Source: Eumeta japonica
Lineage: Eukaryota; Arthropoda; Insecta; Lepidoptera; Psychidae
Assembly (NCBI GenBank): GCA_005406025.1
Contig: BGZK01000010.1
Location: 434,001-498,000, forward strand
Reading direction: 5' to 3'
Length of the DNA: 64,000 nucleotides
Under the pieces are notes generated by a model that saw only the letters and a list, made by a program, of their open reading frames with translations, was not told the origin of the DNA and ran no database searches. A program made the position numbers and the translations under genes. Shown piece after piece: positions 47,561 to 61,237 of this stretch (positions within the stretch are counted from its first letter, which is position 1; each line of letters begins with the position of its first letter).

Positions 47561-49081
47561 TGCTGTGTAAGTGATAGCTCATCCGGTGGTGACCACACCG
47601 GGAGTACCGGTATAAATACAGTTGTATATCTGATCCCGTCGCACTTGTCAGTTTACAGCACGTCTTGGTTACAGTTCATAGTTTCTGTTTTTTCACATTT
47701 TTTACGTTATACAGCGTATTTGGAATATCTTTGACGTACCTTTGCAACCTCCACGAGAACTAAAGACATGATGTATACTTTTAATTTACTGGAATTCAAT
47801 AGAATCATTTCGAGAACGACGTAATAAAAATAGTAACATACGCTACATCGAAAACTTGTAATAACAATCATTTTTCCAGGGTGATATTTTTTTTAGTAAA
47901 AACAATAAATATAGAAAATGGTGCTTCGGCACCGCCTTCGCTTTATTACTGAACGGCGAATATACTGCATTCGCAAGTATGACGTTGCCAAATTTATGAC
48001 AACACAAAATTCATACGGCTCCCCTGGGAAACGAACCCTGCGTTCCGGCTAGTGACGAAGGGCTGTGACGTCAAGAGGGGCCCGGTCAGCGACCCCGACC
48101 ACCCCTCAGGTGATTGACCCAAAGATTTTTCGGGGGTGGTCCGAATAGATGTTATCTAGTCGTATAGGCGCCACTTTGATCGTGTTCCCGACGCTATTAT
48201 GTGTGTTTTGATTTTACTATTGCCGATATTTTCAGGCGGTCCCCTTTGTTGTTGCTTTTGGAAAACTGGCTTATTAATGACTACGAGCGCACAATGTTTA
48301 CTAGAGTTAGCAAATATTTGATTGATAAACAAATAAAATGAATTCCGCCAAAAAAGAAAATATTAACCTTCTTCCAAAAGCTTTTAATTTTAAAAGTATA
48401 TTATAATAATTTCCTAAGCCTACAAAATAAATTTGAGCACCTAAAATTATTATTGATCTAATATTCACACTTAATCAACTTTTTTTAATCCGGGGCCAGC
48501 CAATGCAAGTTTGCTGCTGCGCCCTCACGTTCGTGCGCTGTCTTTTCCAGTCGGTTTTGAAGATCAAAATGCAACGTTTTTCGTATTTTATTAGTAAACA
48601 GTTGCAGTAGAATATTTCTGGTTTTGATGTTTGTATCTAGTTATTTTCTATACCCATAAATAGATGACATTTTAAAAAGAGAACAATAAAATATTAAAAC
48701 AGTCTCCCGCCATTTTTCTATTGTTTTTGTCTATCAAAATGCGTGAATCTAACTTAAAAATTCGATACATTTGGAAGTTCTGTCAAAAAAAAGTATCTTA
48801 TTAATTAATACCTTTTTTAGACATTGTCTATTAAAGTTCATTTTATTTATGACGTATCCACTAACTAATTAATTTAGATAACCGTTTAAGAAGAAAATAA
48901 AAAAAATGAAAATGCAAAGATTTATTATTATGAACCTGAAAACCAAAGATCCAAAGGCAAAAGACAAAGTAAAAAAAAGATGTTTCAGGACAGGATTAGA
49001 GGATGAGGTCGAGGCAGTTACCTGCTGCGTTTCACACGTCGCCGACGCCGCGGAAGGTCGCCAGTGAAGTCAACAGCTATA
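47561..49081. other. No supported gene
   Basis: 47930-48180 is a GC-richer block with 'atggtgcttcggcaccgcct' and 'ccgaccacccctcaggtgat', probably a repeat fragment of unknown family. 48200-49000 is AT-rich. Confidence 0.4.
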
Positions 49082-49089
49082 CCTGTTAG

Positions 49090-49781
49090 CAGCCCCGGAT
49101 CTAGGGAGGGCAAGCCGGGGCACCCGCCCCGGGCGGCAGTTGCAGAGGGCGCCAAAATCATAATGTAATATAGTCGGGAAAAAACTTTCACAAAGCGCAT
49201 AGTATCTAACGCACGTTGTTCTATCAATTATTCAATTGATTTTAAAACGCTCAGTTGGTTTTCTTAGGGTTGATTCTGAAATGCACTGCGGGAAGCTGCA
49301 GCGCAGCCTATTGTTGACAACATCATGGCAGGATTTTTAATTTCATAAATTTATTAATTTTATGAATAATTAAACATAAAAATTTTTTTAGGGATATTTT
49401 TAAAGGTTTTTCGTTCCTAAAGATATTATGTTTTTTTTTTCTACAAAAATAAATATTACATGTTTTGGAATAAAAATATAGAATTTTATATATAATTATG
49501 GAAAATGGTAGTTATATAGCATTGGAGCTTCGCCTATTAACTTTGAAAAGTCTAAAAAGCAGAAATAACTGGTCGAAAGAGTGTATTTAAGAAAGGTATC
49601 GTAACATGAGTTGTTACGATGTTTCCTATATACAATTTTATGAAAAAATAGCCTATAATTCTTATCATAAAAAATGCCAATTTGTGCGTATTTTTTTAAC
49701 AATTCATCTCCAACACTGGAGAGAGGGGGCGCCACTATCAAGTCACTGCTTCGGTTCGAAAAAATCGTAGATCCGAGGCTG
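49090..49781. mobile_element. Second non-autonomous hAT-type element
   Basis: Ends: 'cagccccggatctaggg' at the left and 'gtagatccgaggctg' at the right, inverted with two mismatches. The flanks carry an 8-bp direct repeat with one mismatch, cctgttag (49082-49089) and cctgttcg (49782-49789). The left end shows the typical 'ggggcacccgccccgggcgg' block and the right end 'gagggggcgccac', a pattern I know from hAT-type elements in insects. The interior is AT-rich with an 81-codon minus frame lacking transposase motifs. Confidence 0.75.
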
Positions 49782-49890
49782 CCTGTTCGGATGACTGTGG
49801 CTCATTGAAATCAGTATCTCATCTAAATCTCCATGTAATAAGTGATTGCATTTCTTCGTGGTTCCTCTTCTCAAACTTTTAACAGGAAAA

Positions 49891-50888
49891 TTTATTATTT
49901 GGTGTGAGCGGGGTGCACGGATACCAGCTGGCTCTACACTCCCGTCACTCCTAATCTAGATTAGAATCTGTACTCTTTTCTTATTCGTTGTATTGGGACT
50001 TGTCTGTCTTAGTCATTGCGACTGGTTGAAGGTTGAGCGATGGTGATGATGATGATGATAACAATGAACATTTATCATTTGGTCAGAGCAGGGTGCGCGC
50101 GTACCAGCTGGCTCTACATTTCCGTCACTCCTAATCCAGATTAGAATATGCACTCCCCCTTATTCGGTGTATTGGGACTTGTCTGTCTTAGTCATTGCGA
50201 CTGGTTGAAGGTTGAGCGATGGTGATGATGATGATGATAACAATGAACATTTATCATTTGGTCAGAGCAGGGTGCGCAGTACCAGCTGGCTCTACATTTC
50301 CGTCACTCTAATCCAGATTAGAATATGCACTCCCCTTATTCGGTGTATTGGGACTTGTCTGTCTTAGTCATTGCGACTGGTTGAAGGTTGAGCGATGGTG
50401 ATGATGATGATGATAACAATGAACATTTATCATTTGGTCAGAGCAGGTGCGCGTACCAGCTGGCTCTACATTTCCGTCACTCTAATCCAGATTAGAATAT
50501 GCACTCCCCCTTATTCGGTGTATTGGGACTTGTCTGTCTTAGTCATTGCGACTGGTTGAAGGTTGAGCGATGGTGATGATGATGATGATAACAATGAACA
50601 TTTATCATTTGGTCAGAGCAGGGTGCGCGCGTACCAGCTGGCTCTACATTTCCGTCACTCCTAATCCAGATTAGAATATGCACTCCCCCTTATTCGGTGT
50701 ATCGGGACTTGTCTGTCTTAGTCATTGCGACTGGTTGAAGGTTGAGCGATGGTGATGATGATGATGATAACAATGAACATTTATCATTTGGTCAGAGCAG
50801 GGTGCGCGCGTACCAGCTGGCTCTACATTTCCGTCACTTCTAATCCAGATTAGAATATGCACTCCCCCCTTATTCGGTATATTGGGAT
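49891..50888 (+). repeat. Tandem satellite, ~177-bp unit, 5.6 copies
   Basis: Units start at about 49902, 50082, 50261, 50437, 50612 and 50791 (periods 175-180). Each contains 'accagctggctctaca', a near-palindrome 'ctaatccagattag', 'ggacttgtctgtcttagtca', a (gat)4-5 run and 'aacatttatcattt'. Units 2-6 are almost identical, differing by indels of one or two bases at gg/cgcg and cccc runs. Unit 1 is clearly more diverged. The array ends inside a unit at about 50888. This suggests recent expansion from an old single repeat. No open frame runs through it. Confidence 0.93.
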
Positions 50889-50929
50889 TGTTCAAGTGCA
50901 TTCCAAGATAATTCTAACAACCGCGAACA

Positions 50930-51578
50930 CCGAACACCGCACCGTTGTTTTATTATAGAGTACTAGTGCCTACCTTCCGTCTGCATCATCAGACCCTGAA
51001 AGCCAATTATTGCTAAAGTGCACTTAAAAAAATTCCATTAAGCCCAAATAAGGCTCCGGCTCCATTATCAGACCCTGAAAATTACTCATGGTGAGAGTAC
51101 ATCTCAAGACCGCTCTGATAAGCTCAAACACGACTAGGATATGTTATTCCGTTATGGAATTTCTGTGCCTACCTTCTCGCTCCATCATCAGATCATTCCA
51201 ATTATACCATATTATTGTAATGTCATAAATCCTCGATAAATGTTCAAAGATTTTATTTAATCTAACGACTTACATAAAGAAAATTATTATTCACTTTATA
51301 CGAAATACGAATGACGGAAAATCGATTGTAAATCGCTTGAGAATCGCTATAGACTAGTTTTCGGTTTGAGAGCGTAAATTTTGAATAATTGCGAAATCCC
51401 TAACGTTTTTGAATTCAAATATGCGATTAAATTCCATTTTGATCATTCAGTGATTTCATCGTAAAGGCAACACTGTTAATAGAAAGACAATTAGCATTTC
51501 GAAATATCAATTTGGGAATTACTAAAATAATTTTAAAATCATGTGAAATCAGAAATCGATTTCCTCTAAATAATATGG
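50930..51578. mobile_element. Long-TIR element with minisatellite core, copy 2
   Basis: Core units at 50955-51210 ('catcatcagaccctgaaagc', 'catctcaagaccgctctgat', 'cgactaggatatgttattcc') have the same direction as in the copy at 3265-5480. They are followed by a right terminal block (51212-51578) that is the inverted counterpart of 3265-3628 over about 360 bp. The left part of the element is missing; the core begins abruptly near 50940, close to the end of the satellite array. No transposase is present. Confidence 0.7.
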
Positions 51579-52464
51579 CCGCCGGGTACCGGAATTCAAT
51601 AATCTGAATGAGCTTAAATATTTACCAAAAGCTTGATTATTTATCCAACAGATCGTGTTCGGCACTCGAGAGGAATGCATACTCCCTCTATCTATTAAAA
51701 ATTATATGAATATAATAAAAAATACACAAAAAAAATGAGCTTTCATGGAACTTGTCTACTTATTAGATAACAAATATTGAACAGTTTGTAGATAAGAATG
51801 TCAGACATGAATATTTTTCTTGTTCCATTGTTAGAGTGAGATTTTTTTCGCAATCGTAAGTTTTAGTTTTGGACTTATTTTTTACTTAAACTAATTTGGG
51901 GTTTCATTTTCTTTCAATGTGTGTGCAATGCCGCTTTACAAATTACTTAGTTTGGGCTTTTAATTTTTCTGTAATAATAACATCCTACATGTTATTATTA
52001 CAGAAAATATTATATTTCAGAACATGAAACACTCTTTAATCTACTAATTCCTCAAGATCCAAGGAACAAATAAATGATCCATTTAAAGATCTCACTCAAA
52101 ATTTGAGGTTTTGAATTAACGACTTCGAAATATAGTGTCGGGTCCTGATTGTGATCTGTTACATGTTCATTGTGACTTGATGATAGGAGGTGTTAGAAGT
52201 TCATTGTAATATTTCTGCATAATGTCAAACGGATTCTAAATTGACCGACATTCCCTGACTCTGTCAACATTTAGCAATGTTTTGATGACAATAGCTATAC
52301 TGTTCAATTGACATATTTTGTAAGTTCTTGATCAGTTTCATGAGCAAACAAAAGTGCCTGACCTGTAAACTCTTTTTGTCCTCCTATAGTTTTATCACTC
52401 TAATAAAAAGTACGATCCTAAATACAAGTGTTGGTCAATGACCAGGTGTATGTCGGACTATGCA
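51579..52464. other. No gene; small hairpin
   Basis: AT-rich. A perfect inverted repeat, 'ctgtaataataacat/atgttattattacag', lies at 51970-52004. Confidence 0.6.
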
Positions 52465-52615
52465 AAAATTAGGGTTCCGTGTTAGCACTCGATAAATTGA
52501 TCCGTATATTTATGTAGATATATGGATCAATTTATCGAAGTTAAGACAACAAAAATAAAAAAGACAAGCTGTTGGAAAAGTAGGCACTCCATATTTTTAT
52601 AATTTGCATGGGACG
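52465..52615 (+). repeat. Repeat fragment with hairpin
   Basis: Begins with 'agggttccgtgttagc', like the dispersed repeats elsewhere, and ends with 'ggcactccatattttt', as at 17130. In the middle, arms 'tcgataaattgatccgtata' and 'tatggatcaatttatcga' (52486-52540) form a strong hairpin. Confidence 0.6.
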
Positions 52616-54060
52616 ATTACTCGTTGGGGCATTTTTTATTCCAACCCAGAATCAAGACTTCTATTTGTTATGGTCATAACATACAAAGTATCATTTATAC
52701 CTACATACATACCTTGACTGAAGAATTCATAATAACAATCATTCATTTTCGATTTGCCGTAGTCGGATAATCAAACGAGCCCAAACTCGATGGAGATACG
52801 TCGTTTCGTAACTAATTTCCTTCGGCCACCTTCCGACTCCATCAACGGAACCCTGAACACCATTTAGGACCAGAATATTTGCGAAGACAAATTTAACGAG
52901 CCCAAATCCAATGTAGCTATTGTCTCTATTCTATTAGCTCCGTTAAGTTTTGGATAAAATTATATATTTCAAAATTGTGAAGTGCACGGTTTACAGGATA
53001 TCGAAGAAATTATAGGGAAATCGACATTTCCTTCATTTCTAAAATTAGTAAGGGTAAAATTTTAGGAAAAATACGAAATATCATAATTCAAAGCTTAAAG
53101 AAAAATATAAACATTATTCTTAAGTTTTCAAATTCCGGAAGGAAACTTAAAATAATCAAAGAAAAATGTATCACTTCATTTTACTGAGGACTGATAAATT
53201 CAATTAGTGGTTTAGTGGTTGTGTTATGGCTCAATTAATGGTAGACCAATTAAAAGAAAAAATTTGGTTTTATTTCAAAGTACCAGAACTTTTTGTCTTT
53301 TTTTTCTATTCCGAAACGCTATTTCGTTTTGTTACCCCAAAAATTTGGTTCAAATCTTAATACAATAAATTAATATTAGTTACTAGAAATAAATTTGCAT
53401 TTGAATATGAAAAAGGAACCCTCACCGCGCGAGTAGAATATTTATCTTCACGGTTCATGCATTAGATTATAATTGTTATTCAGCTCTTCCGTAAATAGAT
53501 TTCATTTTTGATTATAATTTATTGAATTATTCAGATATATAAACAAGATTCAGCATTATTCATAAGTAACGGGCAATAAATTACACTGAGGATGAAATAA
53601 CAACTCTCAAATCCATAAAAATAATTCATTGGAGAGTTAAATAGGCTAAATTAGTAGTTAAAATAATCACGCCTGTAACATAGTAAGTAGCAGGTGTGGA
53701 CTACGAACTTAGATATTTTTTTATTTATAAAGGTATCCTGTCGTGAGATAAAAATGAAAGAATACATTAGATTTTTTATATATTTAGAACAAGAAATGTA
53801 TAGTTACAACCATTGAGGATATTAAATATCATATTGTAAAAACTATTGTATAAAGTGAAGAGAATGTGACATTATTCTTTTTATTATTTTAATTTTATAA
53901 TTCATACCAATAAATTAATATACTAGACACATAAATTACGTGAAAATATTAATGAATAAATTACTTAAAACAGCCAAGTAACCACTACAGATGTAAATAT
54001 TTGGTTATCAATGCTTACTTTAGGAATGAGTATTTAATTTCAAAATTCTATTCCAATTAT
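52616..54060. other. No gene; diverged minisatellite core at 52740-52935
   Basis: 52740-52935 holds two diverged units related to the long-TIR core ('aacgagcccaaa', 'ccaccttccgactccatcaa', 'cggaaccctgaa'). 52936-54060 is AT-rich without a coding signal; it lies beyond the likely 3' end of the ELAV transcript. Confidence 0.5.
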
Positions 54061-57000
54061 TAAGAAAAAAAAAATAACATACGAACGCGTCCTGGATCCG
54101 GCCGATCGGCGGATGGCGCGGCGCCAGCGCGCGTGCGCACGTCGAGACGCCTTAAACGAGAGACCTTACAAAATATCGGGACAACATTAAACACTAGGAC
54201 CACACTAAAACTGAACGCGTTCAAACTCGATTCCGATCGCTGCTCGCCCTCCGATCGCCGCGCACTCGGTCGGTCGATTCAGGTTTAGTGTCGTGACCTT
54301 AATACGACTACTATTTTCTTGTGCAACTCAAGTTTTTATTCCACAAAAGCTATAATGAAGTAGAGGTAACATTAAACTGACACAATATCCAATACCTAAC
54401 CGTTAGGTACGAACTAAATTAATCGATTAATATGATCAACACAGACATCTACATCTTAAATTTATATATGACCGTAAAAAGACGAAAAGAAACTTCAACA
54501 TCGATTTTATTTGGGAAGATCTTAAGTGTTTTTTTTCCAAATTTTTATAAAATACGTATTTGTATCAAAGTGAAGTCAGCTAGTACGAGCGAGGAAACGG
54601 GGGCTGACCTTCGATCCGCCTCGCGCTCTCGTAATTATAAATAATCATTGCTTTGATTGTCTAGTCACCTTAACGTTGAAGTTGGTAAAATACTTATCGA
54701 ATACTTTATTTGAGACTATCTTACATGACGCTTCTCCCTAATTATCCCTAAGCTTAGCGTAGTCATTGGGCTGGGTCGGAAGTCGGGGTCGGGCGTCGCC
54801 GCGGCGGGACTCGACGCCGGAGCGGGACACCTAATAAATAGACAACGAGATCGATATCATACTTTTAAATTCGAATCTATCGATTTATTCTTACAACACG
54901 CACTCCCGAAGCTCGCGATTTGGACTGTCGATATTTTAATACCGTTTATTTACAATCTTATTGCAATCGTTCCGAGGGGGCGCGCGCGGCCGGCGGCGCG
55001 ACCCGCGCTCCGCCCGGCCTTTTACGGGTGTCGGGCGCGCGGCCGCGGCGGGCGCGCGCAGGGCGGGCGAGTCGCGCGAGACGGCGGCCGGCGGCCGGCG
55101 GCAGCGCCCGCGGGATCTCATTGACTAGAATTTTAAAAGTTTCCACATTTACGAATAATAGTAACACATTTAATCGATGTCTCGAACGTTTCTACGGCGT
55201 CAAAATATTTCAATCGGGACAGACGGGCGGTGCGGTGCAGGCGCGCGCGCTGCCCGCGGCGGTTGAGCGTCCGACTGGAGCCGCGGGCCGCGGCCGTGCG
55301 CTTTCTATTGAAATATTTTTACGGGTAGACTTGTAAAGCTTACGTATTTATCTATGGAAGCTTCAGTGTGGCCGGGGCGAGCGCCGGCCCGCGCCCGCCC
55401 GCCTGCCCGTCCGCCGCGGCCGGCGCCGGGCGAGCGGGCGCGGCTCGTCGCCGGCGCGTCCTCGGCTATCTCTTTGTACGTGATGGTGATTTCACTTAAT
55501 TTAATCTTTTATTTCATTATTAATTAAGATCGATCGTCACGTGTTATCTCTTTATTTTTGCTAATTTTCACAGCCTCATGTACAATTAGCCTATGCATTA
55601 GAGTATTGTTTCTGTGTTGCCAATTATTTGTTTATTATTAATCACCGTATAAAATGCTTCAAAACATTATTCAAAAAGTAGCCATAATGTTATGTATAGT
55701 GACCGTCAGCGCCCCGCCCGCGCCCCGCCCGCGCTCGGATATGAGATATGGTACATATTAAAATACATACAAAAATACTAATAGATACATCGTAGCACAC
55801 ACGTAGACGAGAAGATTAGGAAATATTATTGCTCGTGATCAGTTGGGCGCGGCGGGCGGGGTGGGCGGGGGCGGGCGGCTGCACGCTTTGCCTTATCGAA
55901 GGCTTAACAACTTCGTTCCAAAATATTTGTTTTACCTTTACTTTATTACCTAATTAGTCGATGAGTTATTTCATTGAATACTTTGGTGTTTTCGTTTCGA
56001 TTCCAATAATATTCGGTTTTTAATTTTTGAACAAAGTCTCAAAGCGGACCGAAATGAATCGAACGAATCGAATGAAAAAATATTGTCTAAGTCGCGGAAG
56101 TTCTGCTGTGTGCGCGTGCGCCGTAGCCGATAGCTATACTTATGAGATAGTTAAATGCAGTACAACCTGCGTATACAAATAATAGGTAATTCAACCGCAA
56201 ATCTATTTAAGTTTATACATGAAATACAATTGATTGCACTTACACTAAAGCAATAATTCTAAGAATAAAACTGCACAAATCATAGTATCTACTGGGGCAC
56301 GTCGCTAACCATCTCGACGTCACTTCGACAAACACTGACTAGAATAAATAATTATTATGGTTGGAATGTGTACACCTAATCCGAACAACACAAAACACAA
56401 CAACTACATACATTAAATCTAACGTAATGGTACAATTATTATGACGTAAATATTACATTAATTAGCAAAACTTGTGCTTACAATCACGACGCTCGCAAAA
56501 TGATACGCAACAAGATGGGTGTTGCCAAACCGTACTTTAGCTAACGAGAGGCTCGGAGCGGCCGCCGCGTGGCGGATCTGGCTTCGGCATTTTTTAAACT
56601 AACCCAATATGCACATAAAACACATCATCTGTTACACGAAGGGATGCCGGAGTACCTACCGAGAACTCAAGGGTGAATATTTGACTGTGAGGCGCTCCTG
56701 CATATTTTTCGTCATTAACTTCCTCATGAAAAGTTGAACAACGGCCTCCTAGCAATTCTATATCGGTTCTGATTTCGTTTTTAATTTTGGAGTTAAGTGA
56801 AAATCAAGTCTTACTAGTTTATGAGAGGTAAGCACGACAGATTCTTTTCGTTTTCTAAGTTGAAGTTAACGAGGTATATTATTCATGAGGCCCTAAGAAT
56901 CAAATATTTAGCCAGAAAATAAAGGAGAAATACCGCCTGCGAACATCCGGAGGGTCGTCGGTGTCCGCGCGCGGGCAGGAGCGAGCGCCGGCGCCGGCGG

Positions 57001-58689
57001 CCTCGCTCCGGCGGCTAATCGAGATTACAATACAAATTGTAAACAAACAGCGCAGTACCTTAAATCACACTTAGTATCGTGACCTTTGTTCTAGCAACGT
57101 CTCTTCGAGCCATTTCATTTAATATATTTTCATTAATTACTGGCTATTACATAGTTATTGCACGTTTTACATTTATAATAAATATATAAATACTTGTAAA
57201 TTTTAATCTTCATCTTTGGTATGTAATGAGTACCTATTAGTTAATATCTGAAATGTTACAAAACTTTTTTACATTATATTAGGTATATATATATTTTTTT
57301 TACAAAAATCGTAGGGTCGTTAGGACGGCACGATATATAATCTATTCAAGTTCGATGTTCGTGTTAGGGGGGCGGGCGCGGGCGGCCCGTCCTACTCAAC
57401 TACGAATTAAAGCCTACGCGATAGACGCAGGAACGCATCCATACTTTATGTTACCAGGTACCGATCATATGTGTTTAGATATCGATGTCATCCCGACCGA
57501 CGTCACCTAGCCGGGGCCGCGTCTTAGAATTGACACCCACACCTCGAGCGCGAGCGGCGCCGGCCCGAGCGGCGGCGCGCCGTCGGCCGCGGGCCGGGCC
57601 GCTGCGTGCAGATGCGCGCTCGCCCGGCCTCCAGGGGCCGCGCCCGCCCGCGCGCGCCGGGGTGCGGCCCGGCCGCCGGGCCTCGATCGATTTTCCGGTC
57701 ACCTCCCAGCCACGAAGTACCGCACAGATCAAATGTCAAATCCGAGATTCGTTCGACTCCTGCCGAGCCGCCGTAAATAAGCGTAATCGAGTCCTATTTT
57801 CGAAAAGTTATCTCAAAAAACTAACCTATGTTAGAGTTCGTGTTAACCGTGCGGGAAGCCAGACAACACTTCAGTCGATGCCGTGTATTTTTTAATTTTT
57901 TAAGATCTCTTTTTAAAATTTTATCAAAACCTATCACAGTTTTTGATTAGTTTTCATTCTTAATTAGATTAATATATGATTAAAATATACATATAGATAA
58001 TATATATTTCCAATCTTTAACAATATAACACTATTTTACTTCGATTAGCCCTCTGGAGCTAAAAATAGCTTCTTTCAATTATTTGGCCGGTCCGTGAGTA
58101 GGTACTAGATACTAGCTACGTGCGGCGCGCGCGCGCGGCCGCCGGGACAGTGTGTATATTTGATCTAGTTTGGCAAGTCCATCGATCCGTAGCGTACGCC
58201 GGCCCGAGCGCCGGGCGCCGACGCGCCACGCGTCTTCGATATGATCGCTTACAAAATTGGAGCATAGTTTTACACGATTTAGGCTATTATTGCTAACATT
58301 ATTATATTCGAAAACTATTTCTCGATATATCCACAACCGTTCATAAGCGAAGTTTAATATCATTATTTTGTTATTGACCATTATCAATATGTATGATATC
58401 GCGTCGAATCGGGGGTAGCGCGGGCCCGCGTGTCGTCAGTCACTCGTCGCGTTCATTCACTGCGGCCGGCTGGGCCGGCGGCGCTCGTCGCGGTGCGAAA
58501 GCCGATCATACCTCACCGACGAACCTAGCTACGTCAGGTCCGAGGCGGTCGTGGCGTCACGTCTAGGAGGTGCGAGGCCGGGTTACGCGGCGGCCGCGCC
58601 GGGCGGGCGGCGGCGCGGCTTCAGTAGGAGTATGGGTGCGCGCCTTCGGTGCCGTCCTAGCTCCCGGGGCCGGCGCCGCCACCGGGTCC
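54061..58689 (-). other. Probable long 3' UTR of the ELAV gene
   Basis: From the ELAV stop codon leftward the DNA is a mosaic of very GC/CpG-rich blocks (54090-54135, 54780-54835, 54975-55115, 55225-55300, 55370-55460, 55695-55735, 55850-55885, 56960-57015, 57365-57400, 57540-57690, 58120-58230, 58420-58620) and AT-rich blocks. It has no TE signature and no splice-linked exon. This sharply differs from the AT-rich desert to the left. Insect elav-family genes are known for very long 3' UTRs in neurons. Possible AATAAA signals (minus) lie at about 55630, 55548, 55508, 54880 and 54333. A U-rich run (minus sense) occurs at about 54063-54074. Overlapping Arg/Ala/Pro-rich frames of up to 138 codons are by-products of the GC-rich blocks. 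The real limit cannot be fixed without RNA data. Confidence 0.5.
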
Positions 58690-60250
<1,561 letters not shown>

Positions 60251-60302
60251 CACTGATTGTACAGATGTCCCCAAACTTTCAAAAAGATGCAAACAAATGC
60301 AT
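60251..60302. other. Spacer between ELAV promoter and MITE
   Basis: Short unremarkable sequence. Confidence 0.4.
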
Positions 60303-60306
60303 AAAT

Positions 60307-60540
60307 GGGTGATTCCATTCTGTGATTTTTAATATTCTGTATTGTTTGTTTTCACTGGTCATTAATTAATAATCTATTAATTAAATTTTTGTGTTGGATA
60401 ATTATAAACATATTTCAACAAATATGTTTATGATTAACCCATTAACACAATTAACAAAAAATTTCGTTAATAGATCATTAATTAATGACCAGTGAGAACA
60501 AATTATATAGGACATTAAAAATCACAGAATGGAATCACCC
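60307..60540. mobile_element. 234-bp MITE with 4-bp target duplication
   Basis: Terminal inverted repeats 'gggtgattccattctgtgat' (60307-60326) and 'atcacagaatggaatcaccc' (60521-60540) are perfect. The interior continues to pair ('cactggtcattaattaat' with 'attaattaatgaccagtg'; 'aaacatattt' with 'aaatatgttt'). Flanks show the direct repeat aaat at 60303-60306 and 60541-60544. There is no open frame. It inserted about 60 bp beyond the GC-rich edge of the ELAV promoter. The superfamily is not certain. Confidence 0.85.
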
Positions 60541-60668
60541 AAATACCAAATAATATTTTTACACAATCACCAAGAATCTTTTTGAAGCTCTATATATATA
60601 TTCTGATAAGCTTAAAGAATAATGGAATTACTCCAGGAAAAGATCGTTTCAGTAGTGCAATTTTATTA

Positions 60669-60708
60669 TTCGTTCATTCAGAGGTTTTGACCTCTGAATG
60701 AACGAATG
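60669..60708. repeat. Perfect hairpin
   Basis: Arms 'attcgttcattcagaggt' and 'acctctgaatgaacgaat' with a loop of about three bases. Confidence 0.9.
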
Positions 60709-61124
60709 CCTTAATGGTAGTACAACTAAAAATATATATTGTTAGAACGAAACCATAAGACTAGTTATGTCGTTAGTACCATAAAAATAGGAAAACCATT
60801 TGTGAGTTTTTTAAAAATATTATAGATAATATTTATATATGGTGCTATTTTTATTGTTAATCAAATAAATCCTAGAGGGTTTATTTGATTTGGGATGCTG
60901 AGATGAACGATGTCTATTCACAGATTTTTTTTAATTGGAAATTTCTAAGGTTCTGAGCAAATGTAATATAAAATGATAATATCAGTTTCATGTATACAAC
61001 TTCATACAAAAGTACACAGCATAAATTTCATGTATGTTTTAAAAGAAGGCATAAAAAAAATCCAACTGCGTGAAAATGAACTAAAAATATGAAAACAAGA
61101 ATGTGCAAAAAATCATCTAATTGA
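60709..61124. other. No gene
   Basis: AT-rich; a small inverted repeat 'atcaaataaatcct/ggtttatttgat' lies at 60859-60892. Confidence 0.5.
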
Positions 61125-61237
61125 ATATGACAAATATATGCAGTCGAAGGCATACAGAAGGTATACACGAGCCAGAGTCGCAGCAAATAAGGAAACATGA
61201 ATACGATGCCTCCGACTGCAAATATTTGTCATATTTA
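61125..61237. repeat. MITE-like inverted repeat
   Basis: Arms 'tatgacaaatatatgcagtc' (from 61125) and 'gactgcaaatatttgtcata' (to about 61237), continuing with aggcat/atgcct, enclose about 55 bp. The arms have one or two mismatches. Confidence 0.8.

Noticed and set aside
49891..50888. CRISPR-like array
   Set aside because: Units are contiguous 177-bp repeats without unique spacers, and the host is an animal.
54920..55336. 138-codon Arg/Ala/Gly-rich ORF
   Set aside because: Created by GC-rich islands in the presumed ELAV 3' UTR; no domain and low complexity.
57475..57895. Overlapping Arg/Ala-rich ORFs on both strands
   Set aside because: They follow a GC-rich island, carry no domain, and occur on both strands at once, as expected of non-coding GC-rich DNA.
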